From Microcaldota archaeon (GTDB taxonomy: Archaea; Micrarchaeota; Micrarchaeia; Micrarchaeales; Micrarchaeaceae), in NCBI GenBank assembly GCA_021799475.1, contig JAJZAJ010000002.1:146855-210854 (forward strand): a DNA stretch of 64,000 nt, read 5' to 3'. The first letter of the stretch is position 1. Each line of letters starts with the position of its first letter. The translations under genes and the position numbers were made by a program. The notes beneath the pieces are model-generated. The model saw only the letters and a program-made list of their open reading frames with translations, made no database searches and was not told where the DNA came from. Positions 9,241 through 18,658 of the stretch are shown piece by piece.

Positions 9241-10614
9241 ATGGCAAACATCAAGAAGTTCGATCTGATTGTGATAGGCAGCGGCGCTGGGGAGGATGTG
9301 GCGGTGGAAGCCGCAGGCCATGGGCTGAAGACCGCGGTGATAGAGAAAGGTGCTCTAGGCGGAACGTGCTTGAATCGCGGCTGCATACCATCGAAGATGC
9401 TTATCCATAGCGCTGACGTAGTCGAAGTGATAAAGAGTGCGGACCTCTTTGGGATAAAAGTAAAAGGCTATGAGATTGATTTTTCTTCGATAATAAAGAG
9501 GGTATCAAATGCAGTAGATGGCGATTCAAAAAGTATAGAGAATGCGCTCACGAGCGGGAACAATCCGGTGCTCTACCACAAGGAGGGCGAATTTGCAGGA
9601 AAGAAGACCATCAAGGTAGGGAACGAGATAATCACAGCTGATAAGATATTGATAGCAGCGGGTGCCAGGCCGAGCATCCCAAATGTTCCTGGCCTAAAGG
9701 AAAGCGGATATATCACGAGCGAAGAGGCACTCCGGCTAAAGAAACAGCCGAAGGTCATGACCATAATAGGTGGCGGGTACATCGCTGCAGAGCTCGCCCA
9801 CTTTTATGGTACACTAGGCACAAAGATAAACATAATCCATAGGAACGAGGTCTTGATAAACAGAGAGGATAACGACATTGCGCTCAGACTTACCGAAGTA
9901 TTCAAGCAAAAGTATAACGTTTACACAGGCTGTGAGCCAACAAAGGTATCCAAATCGGGAACAGTCTTCGAAGTCGAGATAAAGGACAAAAGAGGCAAAA
10001 TGCAGGTCTTGAAATCCGATGCATTGCTTGTGGCGACGGGCGTAACTCCATATTCCGACACGCTAAAGCTGGAGAAAACAGGCGTAAAGACCAACGAGCG
10101 CGGTTATATAATCGTTGATGCGTATCTCAGAACCAACGTAGATGGGATATTCGCGCTCGGCGACATTATAGGCAAATATTTGTTCAGACACTCAGCCAAC
10201 CACGAAGCCAGGTATGCAATAGAGAACATGGTCCATAGCAAGCAGATACCTGTGGATTACAGAGCAATGCCACATGCAATATTCACATCTCCACAGATCG
10301 GTTCCGTCGGCAAGACCGAGGAGCAACTCAAGGAAGAAAAGATCGAATATCTTGTCGGAAAGTATGATTACATAAACACCGCGATGGGCTCCGCCATAGA
10401 GGACAGGACAGGGTTTGTGAAGATTCTTGTCGAGAAAAGAACTGGCAAGATAGCTGGCTGTCACATAATAGGCCACGAAGCATCAACCCTGATACACGAG
10501 GTAATCGTGGCGATGAAGAGTGGCAATGGCATGATAGACAACATCACAAGTGCCATTCATATACATCCTGCGCTGAACGAGGTTATATCAAGGGCAACAT
10601 ATAGTATTGAATAA
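9241..10614 (+). CDS. lpdA: Dihydrolipoamide dehydrogenase-type flavoprotein disulfide reductase
   Basis: GSGAGEDVAVEAAGHG, GGTCLNRGCIPSK redox motif, TNVDGIFALGDI, HIHPALNEV C-terminal motif. Confidence 0.85.
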   Translation: MANIKKFDLIVIGSGAGEDVAVEAAGHGLKTAVIEKGALGGTCLNRGCIPSKMLIHSADVVEVIKSADLFGIKVKGYEIDFSSIIKRVSNAVDGDSKSIENALTSGNNPVLYHKEGEFAGKKTIKVGNEIITADKILIAAGARPSIPNVPGLKESGYITSEEALRLKKQPKVMTIIGGGYIAAELAHFYGTLGTKINIIHRNEVLINREDNDIALRLTEVFKQKYNVYTGCEPTKVSKSGTVFEVEIKDKRGKMQVLKSDALLVATGVTPYSDTLKLEKTGVKTNERGYIIVDAYLRTNVDGIFALGDIIGKYLFRHSANHEARYAIENMVHSKQIPVDYRAMPHAIFTSPQIGSVGKTEEQLKEEKIEYLVGKYDYINTAMGSAIEDRTGFVKILVEKRTGKIAGCHIIGHEASTLIHEVIVAMKSGNGMIDNITSAIHIHPALNEVISRATYSIE

Positions 10615-10632
10615 CGATAAATTGGTGATAAA

Positions 10633-10794
10633 ATGAAATGTAAAGCATGTGGACAAGAAATTGGAATGATCCAGGCCCCTTTTCATATGATGGGCATGCA
10701 CGGATCGGCAGACAAGCTCAAGTGCAAGGCATGTGGAAGGTCTTTTGGTTCGCAAGGTGAACTGACGTCGCACCAGCAGAAGGCGCACATGTAA
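10633..10794 (+). CDS. Small C2H2-type zinc-finger protein (53 aa)
   Basis: MKCKACGQEIG...LKCKACGRSFGSQGELTSHQQKAHM; read directly. Confidence 0.6.
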   Translation: MKCKACGQEIGMIQAPFHMMGMHGSADKLKCKACGRSFGSQGELTSHQQKAHM

Positions 10795-10815
10795 TCGTTA
10801 TGTTTGGGTGAAAAA

Positions 10816-10989
10816 ATGGCAGAAAATAAATGTGAAATGTGCAACATGGCTTTCAAGTCTGAAGCCGAACTTATGGACCACAACCAAAAAATACACGGTC
10901 AGGCACCAAAGATCTGCAAGGCTTGCGGCGCTGCATTCAAGTCGGATAAGGCGCTCATGGACCACTCTGCGACCGCGCACAAGATGTAA
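10816..10989 (+). CDS. Small two-finger C2H2 protein (57 aa)
   Basis: CEMCNMAFKSEAELMDHNQKIH and CKACGAAFKSDKALMDHSATAH. Confidence 0.65.
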   Translation: MAENKCEMCNMAFKSEAELMDHNQKIHGQAPKICKACGAAFKSDKALMDHSATAHKM

Positions 10990-11000
10990 TCGGCCTTTGC

Positions 11001-11144
11001 ATGATGAAGGTCTATAAGTGCAGTGTCTGTGGTTTCAGCTATCGCACCAAGAGCCTGGCAATAAAGTGCAAGGCTTATTGCACCAAGCATGGGGTTTGCA
11101 GCAACGAGATAACAAAGCAATCCATAGAGCGTTCTCAGGGATGA
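11001..11144 (+). CDS. Small Cys-rich zinc-binding protein (47 aa)
   Basis: MMKVYKCSVCGFSYRTKSLAIKCKAYCTKHGVCSNEITKQSIERSQG*; read directly. Confidence 0.5.
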   Translation: MMKVYKCSVCGFSYRTKSLAIKCKAYCTKHGVCSNEITKQSIERSQG

Positions 11145-11148
11145 GCGC

Positions 11149-12051
11149 TTGCTGGACCTTGCAGTCTACTGGTTCATGTTTCCCGCGTGTATACTCATAG
11201 CAGCCATGGCTATGTTCACTGGCATAAGCGGTACAGCCATGCTTACGCCGTTCATCATTCTTATCTTTCCGTTGATCGGCGTTCCACAACTTACCCCTGC
11301 CCAGGCGATAGGCATGGCGCTAACCACGGAATTCTTTGGGTTCATCTCCGGAGTTTACGGTTACTACAGGCTAAAGCTCATCGATTACAATATCGTAAAA
11401 AGGCTAACCATTGTATCTGTGCCTGCGATAATAGCGTTCGCGCTCATATCACAGACAATAAGCGGCGTTCTGCTCAAATCGGCTTACGGCGTTCTCATGG
11501 TTGTAATTGCAGCTTATCTCTGGCTGACTGCGAAGAGTACCGTGCGGAACAGAGACCTTGAAGTAGTGCCAAAAGAGGTGTTGCAAATAAAGAGAATTGA
11601 TGAGGGGAAAGTTATTACGCGAGTCAAAACCGCGGATGGCAAGACCTACTCTTATAGGGCGTGCAACACCAAATTAGGACGGTTAGTCACTTTGGTAGGA
11701 GCCGCAATGGAGGGGCTGATATCAGTTGGGCTTGGTGAGCTCGAAATGCCGAATCTTGTGAGGAACTGCAAACTGCCTATAGCAGTGTCGGCAGCCACTT
11801 CTGTGGCCATAATAGCAGTCACAGTCCTGGCAGGCGCATCAGTCGACATGCTTCTCCTGTTTTCTAAGGGCGGCACGGGTGCGATTCCCTACAATCTTAT
11901 AATCTACACTATACCAGGTGCAATAATAGGCGGACAGATCGGCATAAGGCTGCAGGGCAGGCTTTCGTCAAAACACACAGAAAGGTTCATATCCGGTCTT
12001 TTCGCATTGATAGGCATGGCTTTCCTGTACGTGGTGCTGCCTTACCTGTGA
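11149..12051 (+). CDS. TauE/SafE-family sulfite exporter-like permease
   Basis: Polytopic; GISGTAMLTPFIILIFPLIGVPQLTPAQAIGMALTTEFFGFISG; probable TTG start. Confidence 0.7.
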   Translation: MLDLAVYWFMFPACILIAAMAMFTGISGTAMLTPFIILIFPLIGVPQLTPAQAIGMALTTEFFGFISGVYGYYRLKLIDYNIVKRLTIVSVPAIIAFALISQTISGVLLKSAYGVLMVVIAAYLWLTAKSTVRNRDLEVVPKEVLQIKRIDEGKVITRVKTADGKTYSYRACNTKLGRLVTLVGAAMEGLISVGLGELEMPNLVRNCKLPIAVSAATSVAIIAVTVLAGASVDMLLLFSKGGTGAIPYNLIIYTIPGAIIGGQIGIRLQGRLSSKHTERFISGLFALIGMAFLYVVLPYL

Positions 12052-12052
12052 A

Positions 12053-12325
12053 TCAGCTACGCTGCTTGTTTCTATCGGGATATTTCTGTAGATAGCTGAC
12101 AACATAGGGACACTGTGGGTCGACCTTCATCCCGCTTCTCTTGGCAAAATTGAATGCAGCATCTGTAAGCTCTTTTGCAATGCCTTTTCCGCGCTCCTCA
12201 TCAGGCACATATGTGTGATATATCCGCATCACACTGCCAACAATATCATAGCGAAGCTCAGCTTCACCATGCTTCGTCTTGGTGTAAAATCTGCCAGTGG
12301 AATGTTCTATCTCCATATGTAACAT
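12053..12325 (-). CDS. GNAT-family (YjdJ-type) N-acetyltransferase
   Basis: AELRYDIVGSVMRIYHTYVPDEERGKGIAKELTDAAFNFAKRSGMKVDPQCPYVVSYLQKYP. Confidence 0.8.
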   Translation of the reverse strand: MLHMEIEHSTGRFYTKTKHGEAELRYDIVGSVMRIYHTYVPDEERGKGIAKELTDAAFNFAKRSGMKVDPQCPYVVSYLQKYPDRNKQRS

Positions 12326-12554
12326 TAAAAAATCAAGACCTATTTATAATAACCTTTTGATAAAGCGCAGTCCGCATCAGTTGAGGTGGACTTCCAGGTG
12401 GACTTGCCTTCTGGACTGATATCAAACCATATAGATGTATATCAAAGCATACCGTTGGTACATCGAGCATCACCATCAATGAACGCGCTGTCACCACTTT
12501 ATTTGTTGGAAGTCAATAATAGTATCCATCGGTAACGGAAAGGTATATATCTTA

Positions 12555-14765
12555 CTATTCTGGCTGCAATACAATCTTTCTTCTTGCGATAATATTAGAT
12601 CGCCAGATAACCCTGCCTTTTTCATTTAGAAATTCTATAGCGTATCTTCTTCCAGGTAGCAGCTTTACGCAAACAGGTGTGTCAGGAACAGGCTGAAATT
12701 CTAGTATTTCTTCTCCTATGAAATATATTCTTACTTTATGCGGATTCCAATTATCAGATATTGCAACAGTTATTTCCGAATTCAAATACCATTGTTTTTT
12801 ATGCTTAATGTGTTCCTGTACATTCTGCGCTGCCGGCTTATTGAATTCCTTTGTTCTGACAAAAACTGTATCATTTGTGACTTTTTCCATACCTTGTTTT
12901 TGCACGCATGTGAGCGCTCCCACTCTAGAATCAAGGTGCTTAAGTTTCATTATCACCTCCTCGTCCTCTGCATAAGTAAATATCAGATCCTTGGCAGCAA
13001 CTGGTGCAACGTCTGCGGCTTGTTTCAAGTACAGTTTTGTCTGACATAGCCTTCTTACGATTGGGTCTATATCAGTCACATTATGGCATAGCAGCATTAA
13101 GCATACTCCCTGTTTTCTGAAGTCCTGTATCCTTTGCTTTAGGTCAATCGATGCAGTTGACTCTTTTTCCCGAAAGACCAGTTGTGCTTCCTCTATACAG
13201 ATGATCAGATTAAGTTTGTCATCATTTTCTAAACCAAATGCCCTAGCTTGCGCATAAATCTGGTTCAGAAGCAGCGCATACATATACGGTTTCGCACTGT
13301 TGCTGAGGTTTGAAAGATCAAAGACCACACCTTTTTGAATCACTTCGTCAATGGCTATGCCCTCTTTGCTAGAATACTCCGGCCTGGCGATAATGCTTCT
13401 AAGGTTCTCCAATGCAGATCTTATATTTTCGCCGTGTTTTGTATATTTTACCCCTGTATTATTGCGTTTCGCATGAAACTTTAATATAGACTCTTCTATC
13501 TTTTCGTATACCTCCACAGGGTCTGGTTCGTAACTATCGGCATAAGCTGACCTAAAAGCGTTTATCAGGCATTTGTTCAATGGATTCTCATATGGACCAG
13601 CACCGGAAACCGAAGAGATTATCATTGCAAGGTCTTCATAGAACAGCTCTTTGTTTAAGTTATCCGGACATTTGAAGAAATTTATGCTTGTCATGCCATC
13701 ATAGAGCGAGACAAGATTGAGTTTATTCTTTAGGGCAAATGAATTCCATTCGTCCGTGGGCGAGATTATTGCCACTCTTACAACTTGTTGATTTTGATTA
13801 CTGAAGCGCATTGCTGAATCTAAAATTGACATTGCACAGCTCGTCTTTCCAGAACCAGGCAGACCGGATACCATTAGCCCGAGGTTTAGTGTTGATGGGT
13901 CGATCTGCACATCAAGTTTAGTATCGTGTACAGAATCTTTCATGTAAGTACCCAACGGCAGTCCGTCCTGTTGCTTGAAGTTCATTGTACGTACTAAGTA
14001 ATTCAGTTTGTTTGACCAGTTAAGATGCATTGTGCTTATTACGTGTTTTATGCCAAATGGCGGAATCTCTGTCTTTTTAAGTTTTTCAACTAACTCTCTT
14101 AAATCTGCAGCTTTTATGCTGCATTTTGACATTACCAATAACCTGTTTGATATGAACTCGTCAAGTTTATCGATATCTCCTGATAGTAGAAAGGCTATTT
14201 TGTAAGCAGTCCCGTTCTTCAATATAGCCGCGTTTGTCGCATCGAGAAGATCCGTAAGCATCATTGCCTCCTCAGATTCTTTAAAATTCTCGGTCTGTAC
14301 GCTCATGCTGGCTCTCGTTCCCATAAAACTAGATTGTGATGATACAGTATGCCTCATAGCGCGATCTCCTAAATTGGTCTCTATTTTCCTTTTTGCTCGC
14401 TCTAATGCATCGCCATACACAGGAATTACTGCAACAATAATACTGCCGTTGACCCTTCTGGTACTGAATATGTCCTCAAACCATTCCGAACCAGTCTCTC
14501 CAGGTAGTCTATACGCTACAAGAAGCTCGAATCTGGTTGACTCCATTGGCAGGTTTGTGTCTCTCATCTCCATTCCCGGAATCAGCGACTCGATTTCATT
14601 CTTTATAATACTCGAATTGAGTGATGGCAGGCCTATTACTGTTTTCATATCAGATAACGAATAGCTTAGTAAGAATGCACGTTTGCCAATCGCCTCGAGA
14701 ATCTTGGTTTTCTGGATAGGAATATTTGGCATGGCGCATATCTCATAGAAAGTAAAAGTTTCCAT
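12555..14765 (-). CDS. VirB4/VirD4/HerA-like ATPase of T4SS-like cluster 1
   Basis: Walker A GLPGSGKTS, Walker B-like LNLIICIEEAQ, C-terminal beta domain; last gene of an overlapping minus-strand operon. Confidence 0.75.
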   Translation of the reverse strand: METFTFYEICAMPNIPIQKTKILEAIGKRAFLLSYSLSDMKTVIGLPSLNSSIIKNEIESLIPGMEMRDTNLPMESTRFELLVAYRLPGETGSEWFEDIFSTRRVNGSIIVAVIPVYGDALERAKRKIETNLGDRAMRHTVSSQSSFMGTRASMSVQTENFKESEEAMMLTDLLDATNAAILKNGTAYKIAFLLSGDIDKLDEFISNRLLVMSKCSIKAADLRELVEKLKKTEIPPFGIKHVISTMHLNWSNKLNYLVRTMNFKQQDGLPLGTYMKDSVHDTKLDVQIDPSTLNLGLMVSGLPGSGKTSCAMSILDSAMRFSNQNQQVVRVAIISPTDEWNSFALKNKLNLVSLYDGMTSINFFKCPDNLNKELFYEDLAMIISSVSGAGPYENPLNKCLINAFRSAYADSYEPDPVEVYEKIEESILKFHAKRNNTGVKYTKHGENIRSALENLRSIIARPEYSSKEGIAIDEVIQKGVVFDLSNLSNSAKPYMYALLLNQIYAQARAFGLENDDKLNLIICIEEAQLVFREKESTASIDLKQRIQDFRKQGVCLMLLCHNVTDIDPIVRRLCQTKLYLKQAADVAPVAAKDLIFTYAEDEEVIMKLKHLDSRVGALTCVQKQGMEKVTNDTVFVRTKEFNKPAAQNVQEHIKHKKQWYLNSEITVAISDNWNPHKVRIYFIGEEILEFQPVPDTPVCVKLLPGRRYAIEFLNEKGRVIWRSNIIARRKIVLQPE

Positions 14766-15067
14766 TATAACAGCCTGTTCATTGACATAGCTAAGAAGCT
14801 AAGAATAATAGACGACATTATAATAACTGCTAAATTTTTTGTAATGAGCTGCTTGCTATGTGCCTTGTCTGACAAAAGCATAGCAAAAACAAATAGAATG
14901 AAAAGCATTGAATATGCAGCTATAATCATATTTCTAATATAACCGAGAAAAGCGAGTGATTTGCTTAGGATATAAGCAGTGCTTATGAATATTATTGTCA
15001 TGAGAGGCATTGCTTTCGCTAAAATTTTAATGTGGTTTGAGCTTTCCACGTATATGCGTTCAAACAT
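14765..15067 (-). CDS. Small membrane protein, cluster 1
   Basis: Hydrophobic segments; abuts neighbours; likely start MFERIYVE within ORF 14765..15100. Confidence 0.5.
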   Translation of the reverse strand: MFERIYVESSNHIKILAKAMPLMTIIFISTAYILSKSLAFLGYIRNMIIAAYSMLFILFVFAMLLSDKAHSKQLITKNLAVIIMSSIILSFLAMSMNRLL

Positions 15068-15069
15068 TT

Positions 15070-15237
15070 TTACACCGATAGAATGGCACAGATTATACAA
15101 AGAACTGCTCCTGTATAAAATGACGCAGAAGCGGTTTCCACAGAACTACTAGATCTGCCTGCCTTAAATTTAGAAGCAATTGATATGTTGAGTAATAATG
15201 TTCCGGTTACTGCGCCGGCAGCTACAATAGTGCGCAT
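15070..15237 (-). CDS. Small two-TM protein, cluster 1
   Basis: MRTIVAAGAVTGTLLLNISIA...FYTGAVLCIICAILSV; overlaps neighbours. Confidence 0.45.
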   Translation of the reverse strand: MRTIVAAGAVTGTLLLNISIASKFKAGRSSSSVETASASFYTGAVLCIICAILSV

Positions 15238-15245
15238 AATTGAAT

Positions 15246-15941
15246 TCAAGGTATCACTTTTAATCTGCCAGCGCATATCTCAAGCAGCATGCCATTCCAT
15301 CTTCTATCTAATGAAGTGGCAAGGTATGAAAAAAACTTAGCTCCTGAACTGTTGCAAAGTAATAGGCTTCTGCGCTTACGCAATACAGAGGGATATATTA
15401 AGATAGAGGAACCGGAGAATACAGAAATTCCAAGTTTTTTTAACAGCATGTCAGGATTCCTGTCTGGTATATTGTTGGAACTGGTAATCATATAATTATA
15501 AGCCAATTTTGATGCCTTTTTCAGTGTGTCGCCGCTATTGGTGATTGCATTTAAATAGGAGTTATAGCCGTATGCCTCTGCCAGAGCCTTGACTGCAAGT
15601 TTTTTCTCAAAAATAGGAACAGAGTTACTGGAGACAGGCTCTGAAAATACCTCGCTCACAACTTCATCTATAATAGGTGGTAATCCTTTTGTTATAGAAT
15701 GCCTTTCCGCTTTTAGTTGTGCAATCCTAACTGCTTCGTCAAATAGTTTGGCTGGCACTCTTATAGCGCTACTGGTCCCTGATATGGTTCTTATTGTAAA
15801 TTTCCTGTTTAAAACACCTTTATCAGCAGCAAATCTGACAAGTAGGAAAAATAATATTCCGGCTAATATGTAAATATCTGGATCCGTATATTCACCTTTT
15901 GTTCCAGTTTTGGTTGATATATGTGGAGAGCAAGAGGCCAT
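15246..15941 (-). CDS. Cluster 1 protein with N-terminal TM, unknown
   Basis: YILAGILFFLLVRFA TM then soluble domain; likely ATG 15941 (MASCSPHIS). Confidence 0.5.
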   Translation of the reverse strand: MASCSPHISTKTGTKGEYTDPDIYILAGILFFLLVRFAADKGVLNRKFTIRTISGTSSAIRVPAKLFDEAVRIAQLKAERHSITKGLPPIIDEVVSEVFSEPVSSNSVPIFEKKLAVKALAEAYGYNSYLNAITNSGDTLKKASKLAYNYMITSSNNIPDRNPDMLLKKLGISVFSGSSILIYPSVLRKRRSLLLCNSSGAKFFSYLATSLDRRWNGMLLEICAGRLKVIP

Positions 15942-16539
15942 TAATGCCCATCTGCAACAGTTTTTTTGCGCATGCATCGATATTCTGTGATGTGACATTA
16001 GCCCCACATATTTTGTCGAAGAGTTCACAGATGAGATCATTAGTTGCCTTGTATCTTTTCTCCAGTTCTATGATTTTTGCCCATGCATTTGATATCTCCG
16101 ATGCAAGCCTGTAGTTGTTTATACTTGCAGCTTCAAGTAACGCCTCATCCTTTCTTATTTCGCCGGCTTGCACTAAAGTAGGCATCTCGTTACGGAGCGC
16201 TTCAAGTATGTAAGGAAACATGCTTCCGGCATCTATTACATATTCCACATTGAGAGCTGACAGGATACATATGAAAGCTATCAGATTTGTATTGTAGCAG
16301 GAAACACTGGGACTGATGAAATAAAAAGTATAGTCTATACGCTCCTTTCCTATTGATAGAAGGCCCTCATTCCCTTGTTTTAAATCTACTATAAAAGTAT
16401 GCATTGTTCCAGTGCTTTTTTTCCTTAGCATTGGCAGAGCCTCAAGCTTGCATGCTGCATTATCCAAAGTGGATCGCAGTTGGGCCTTTACAGTGAATGA
16501 AGAGCATAGTAAAAGAACACCTGCTTTTTCTTTTTTCAT
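15892..16539 (-). CDS. Cluster 1 hypothetical soluble protein
   Basis: 215 aa ORF packed between cluster genes. Confidence 0.5.
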   Translation of the reverse strand: MKKEKAGVLLLCSSFTVKAQLRSTLDNAACKLEALPMLRKKSTGTMHTFIVDLKQGNEGLLSIGKERIDYTFYFISPSVSCYNTNLIAFICILSALNVEYVIDAGSMFPYILEALRNEMPTLVQAGEIRKDEALLEAASINNYRLASEISNAWAKIIELEKRYKATNDLICELFDKICGANVTSQNIDACAKKLLQMGINGLLLSTYINQNWNKR

Positions 16540-16556
16540 TGGATTACCGATATCTA

Positions 16557-17906
16557 TTACGCTATTTCAACTTGAGCGCTGGATGCCTGTAGCGCTTTTA
16601 TTATGGAAATGTCATCCATTCCCAATCCTTTCAGGCATTTTATTATCTCGATCCTATCTTTACCCAACTCAAAAAGGATAGATATGAAACCTTGTAAATT
16701 AAAACAGCGGTCAGCGCTATCCACTAGCATGTTGATTCTGGATCTTTCCTGTATGTTTAGGCCGAGTTTTTCAATTTCACGGATCAGCTTGTCTCTTGTT
16801 ACCACTATCTGCATATTGTTCACCTTGATTGCATAAACACGCGTTGAAACTCCATCTACTTTGCTTATGAATGCCGTGCAACTATCTGATTTGTCTTTTG
16901 CGGCTGCTCTTACATAACATGATCCCAACTCCAAATCCAGCAATCTATCCTTGCTATCGCTTGGTATAATGTTAAGCTCTGCCAGAACATTTGCATCATC
17001 TTCGCTTTGGAGTCTAAAAACAAATATACATGCAGAATTCGCAAGCAGTTCCTTTCTTATATCAGTTAGCAGCTGGGTAGCCAGAACTGCTCCGATGCCA
17101 TACTTCCTGCCTTCACGGAAAAGCTGCATCAGTTCTTTACTATCGCTAAGAAGTTTCCATGCTTCGTCTAATACGACAAAACTAAGGCATTTGATAGATG
17201 GGCGGCTCGAGTGCATGTGTTCCACAACAAGCCCTATTATTGCATTTGCTATGAATTCCCTTTGGCCATCATTCGCCAGATATGCAAGGTTTATGCTTAC
17301 AGCACCGGAAAATATATCTGCAATTCTGAAACTTGTCTCAGCACTGAATATTGGTGCAGAAAGGAACTCTAATAATTTTGTCCATAGTCTTCTGTTCTCC
17401 CCTTCGAGCGATTTAGAAACTCTATCGAGATTGGCATTGTCCTTCTGATCTAACAGTATTGAATATAATTCAGCACGCTCATTGGCATCCATACTGCTTT
17501 TTTTTGAGATAAGTTCTGTTATGTGCAACGCAGACTTTTTCTTGTCGGGAAAAAGTTCGAATGCATTGACAAACGAGTCCTTTCCCAATTTATATATTGA
17601 ACCTCCCAAATACGTGATGAGTTCATCATATTCTCCATTCCAATCTATTATAAGCACATTTTCTGCCGTGTTGCCAAAACTTCTTGCAAGCAGGCTTTTT
17701 AAAAAAAACGTTTTTCCGGAACCGCTTGTTCCAGCCACAAGTATATGCGGGTTGATGAAAAGCCCATTATCCAGAAAAACAGGCGTCCGATAGATTGACG
17801 TCTTGCCTATGTATGCACCAGTATCAGTTATCCTAGAATGTTCTGTCTGTCCAAATGGGTGCATCATGCCGCTGATTATCTTTGAGTTTGATTTTAGCAC
17901 CATCAT
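16557..17906 (-). CDS. VirB4/HerA-like ATPase, cluster 1
   Basis: NPHILVAGTSGSGKTFFLKSLLAR, IIDWNGEY, SFVVLDEAWKLLSD, REGRKYGIGAVLATQ; clearly paralogous to 36790..38292. Confidence 0.85.
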   Translation of the reverse strand: MMVLKSNSKIISGMMHPFGQTEHSRITDTGAYIGKTSIYRTPVFLDNGLFINPHILVAGTSGSGKTFFLKSLLARSFGNTAENVLIIDWNGEYDELITYLGGSIYKLGKDSFVNAFELFPDKKKSALHITELISKKSSMDANERAELYSILLDQKDNANLDRVSKSLEGENRRLWTKLLEFLSAPIFSAETSFRIADIFSGAVSINLAYLANDGQREFIANAIIGLVVEHMHSSRPSIKCLSFVVLDEAWKLLSDSKELMQLFREGRKYGIGAVLATQLLTDIRKELLANSACIFVFRLQSEDDANVLAELNIIPSDSKDRLLDLELGSCYVRAAAKDKSDSCTAFISKVDGVSTRVYAIKVNNMQIVVTRDKLIREIEKLGLNIQERSRINMLVDSADRCFNLQGFISILFELGKDRIEIIKCLKGLGMDDISIIKALQASSAQVEIA

Positions 17907-18658
17907 GAAAACACCATTGAAGAATCAAACTGCAGAAGTGAAAGCAGTTCTTCCCCTTCCATCTTTTTTGATCTAGAGCCCAGAAGAGCATCAAAGTGGC
18001 TGGAAAGCTCCCTTATCTGTGATTTTGCTTTTTCCTCCGCATCGTATTCATTCTGCGAAGATGCGCTGCTCATCACATAGAAAGAAGCTTTTACTGGGAC
18101 ATCTCCTGAACTTATCCTCATTATGTCGGAATCTATCTGCTCAATCCTTCTCCTGATCATTTCAGTATGCGGTATGTTTTTTTGTTTTTTTACATCTATT
18201 CTGGAAAGCTCTATTTCCAGCATGCTCCTTTTTGTCTGCATTTTATTTAACAATGGAGCCAACTCCATGCGTTCTACCTGAAGTGAAAACTTGAATGGAT
18301 ACGCCGTATGCTGTATTATATTCTCGATTTTTTTACCGTCAAGCTGCACCTCTGTCCCAACTTCTAGATGCGCTGCTGCTACTGCTGAAAATCTGCCGTT
18401 ATAATACCGGATTGCGGCGGAGCGATCATGTTTAAGTTCATAACCACATACCAATTCTATAATGTTTGAATGCTGGAAAACATATGCTTCTATCACATAC
18501 CAAAGTTTATATGCGAATAATGAAACTAGCGTAATTGATGAAGCTGCGACTATCACATATGGATTAAGCGTCGTTATGCTCAATACTGCCAGAAAGACTA
18601 GCATGCTGACGATAAGAGCCGGGACAATTTTCTGCTTAAGAGCCATCTCAGAAAACAT
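17903..18658 (-). CDS. Two-TM protein with cytoplasmic coiled-coil-like domain (PrgI/VirB3-like position)
   Basis: N-terminal hydrophobic hairpin followed by charged helical region; 4-bp overlap with the ATPase gene. Confidence 0.55.
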   Translation of the reverse strand: MFSEMALKQKIVPALIVSMLVFLAVLSITTLNPYVIVAASSITLVSLFAYKLWYVIEAYVFQHSNIIELVCGYELKHDRSAAIRYYNGRFSAVAAAHLEVGTEVQLDGKKIENIIQHTAYPFKFSLQVERMELAPLLNKMQTKRSMLEIELSRIDVKKQKNIPHTEMIRRRIEQIDSDIMRISSGDVPVKASFYVMSSASSQNEYDAEEKAKSQIRELSSHFDALLGSRSKKMEGEELLSLLQFDSSMVFS

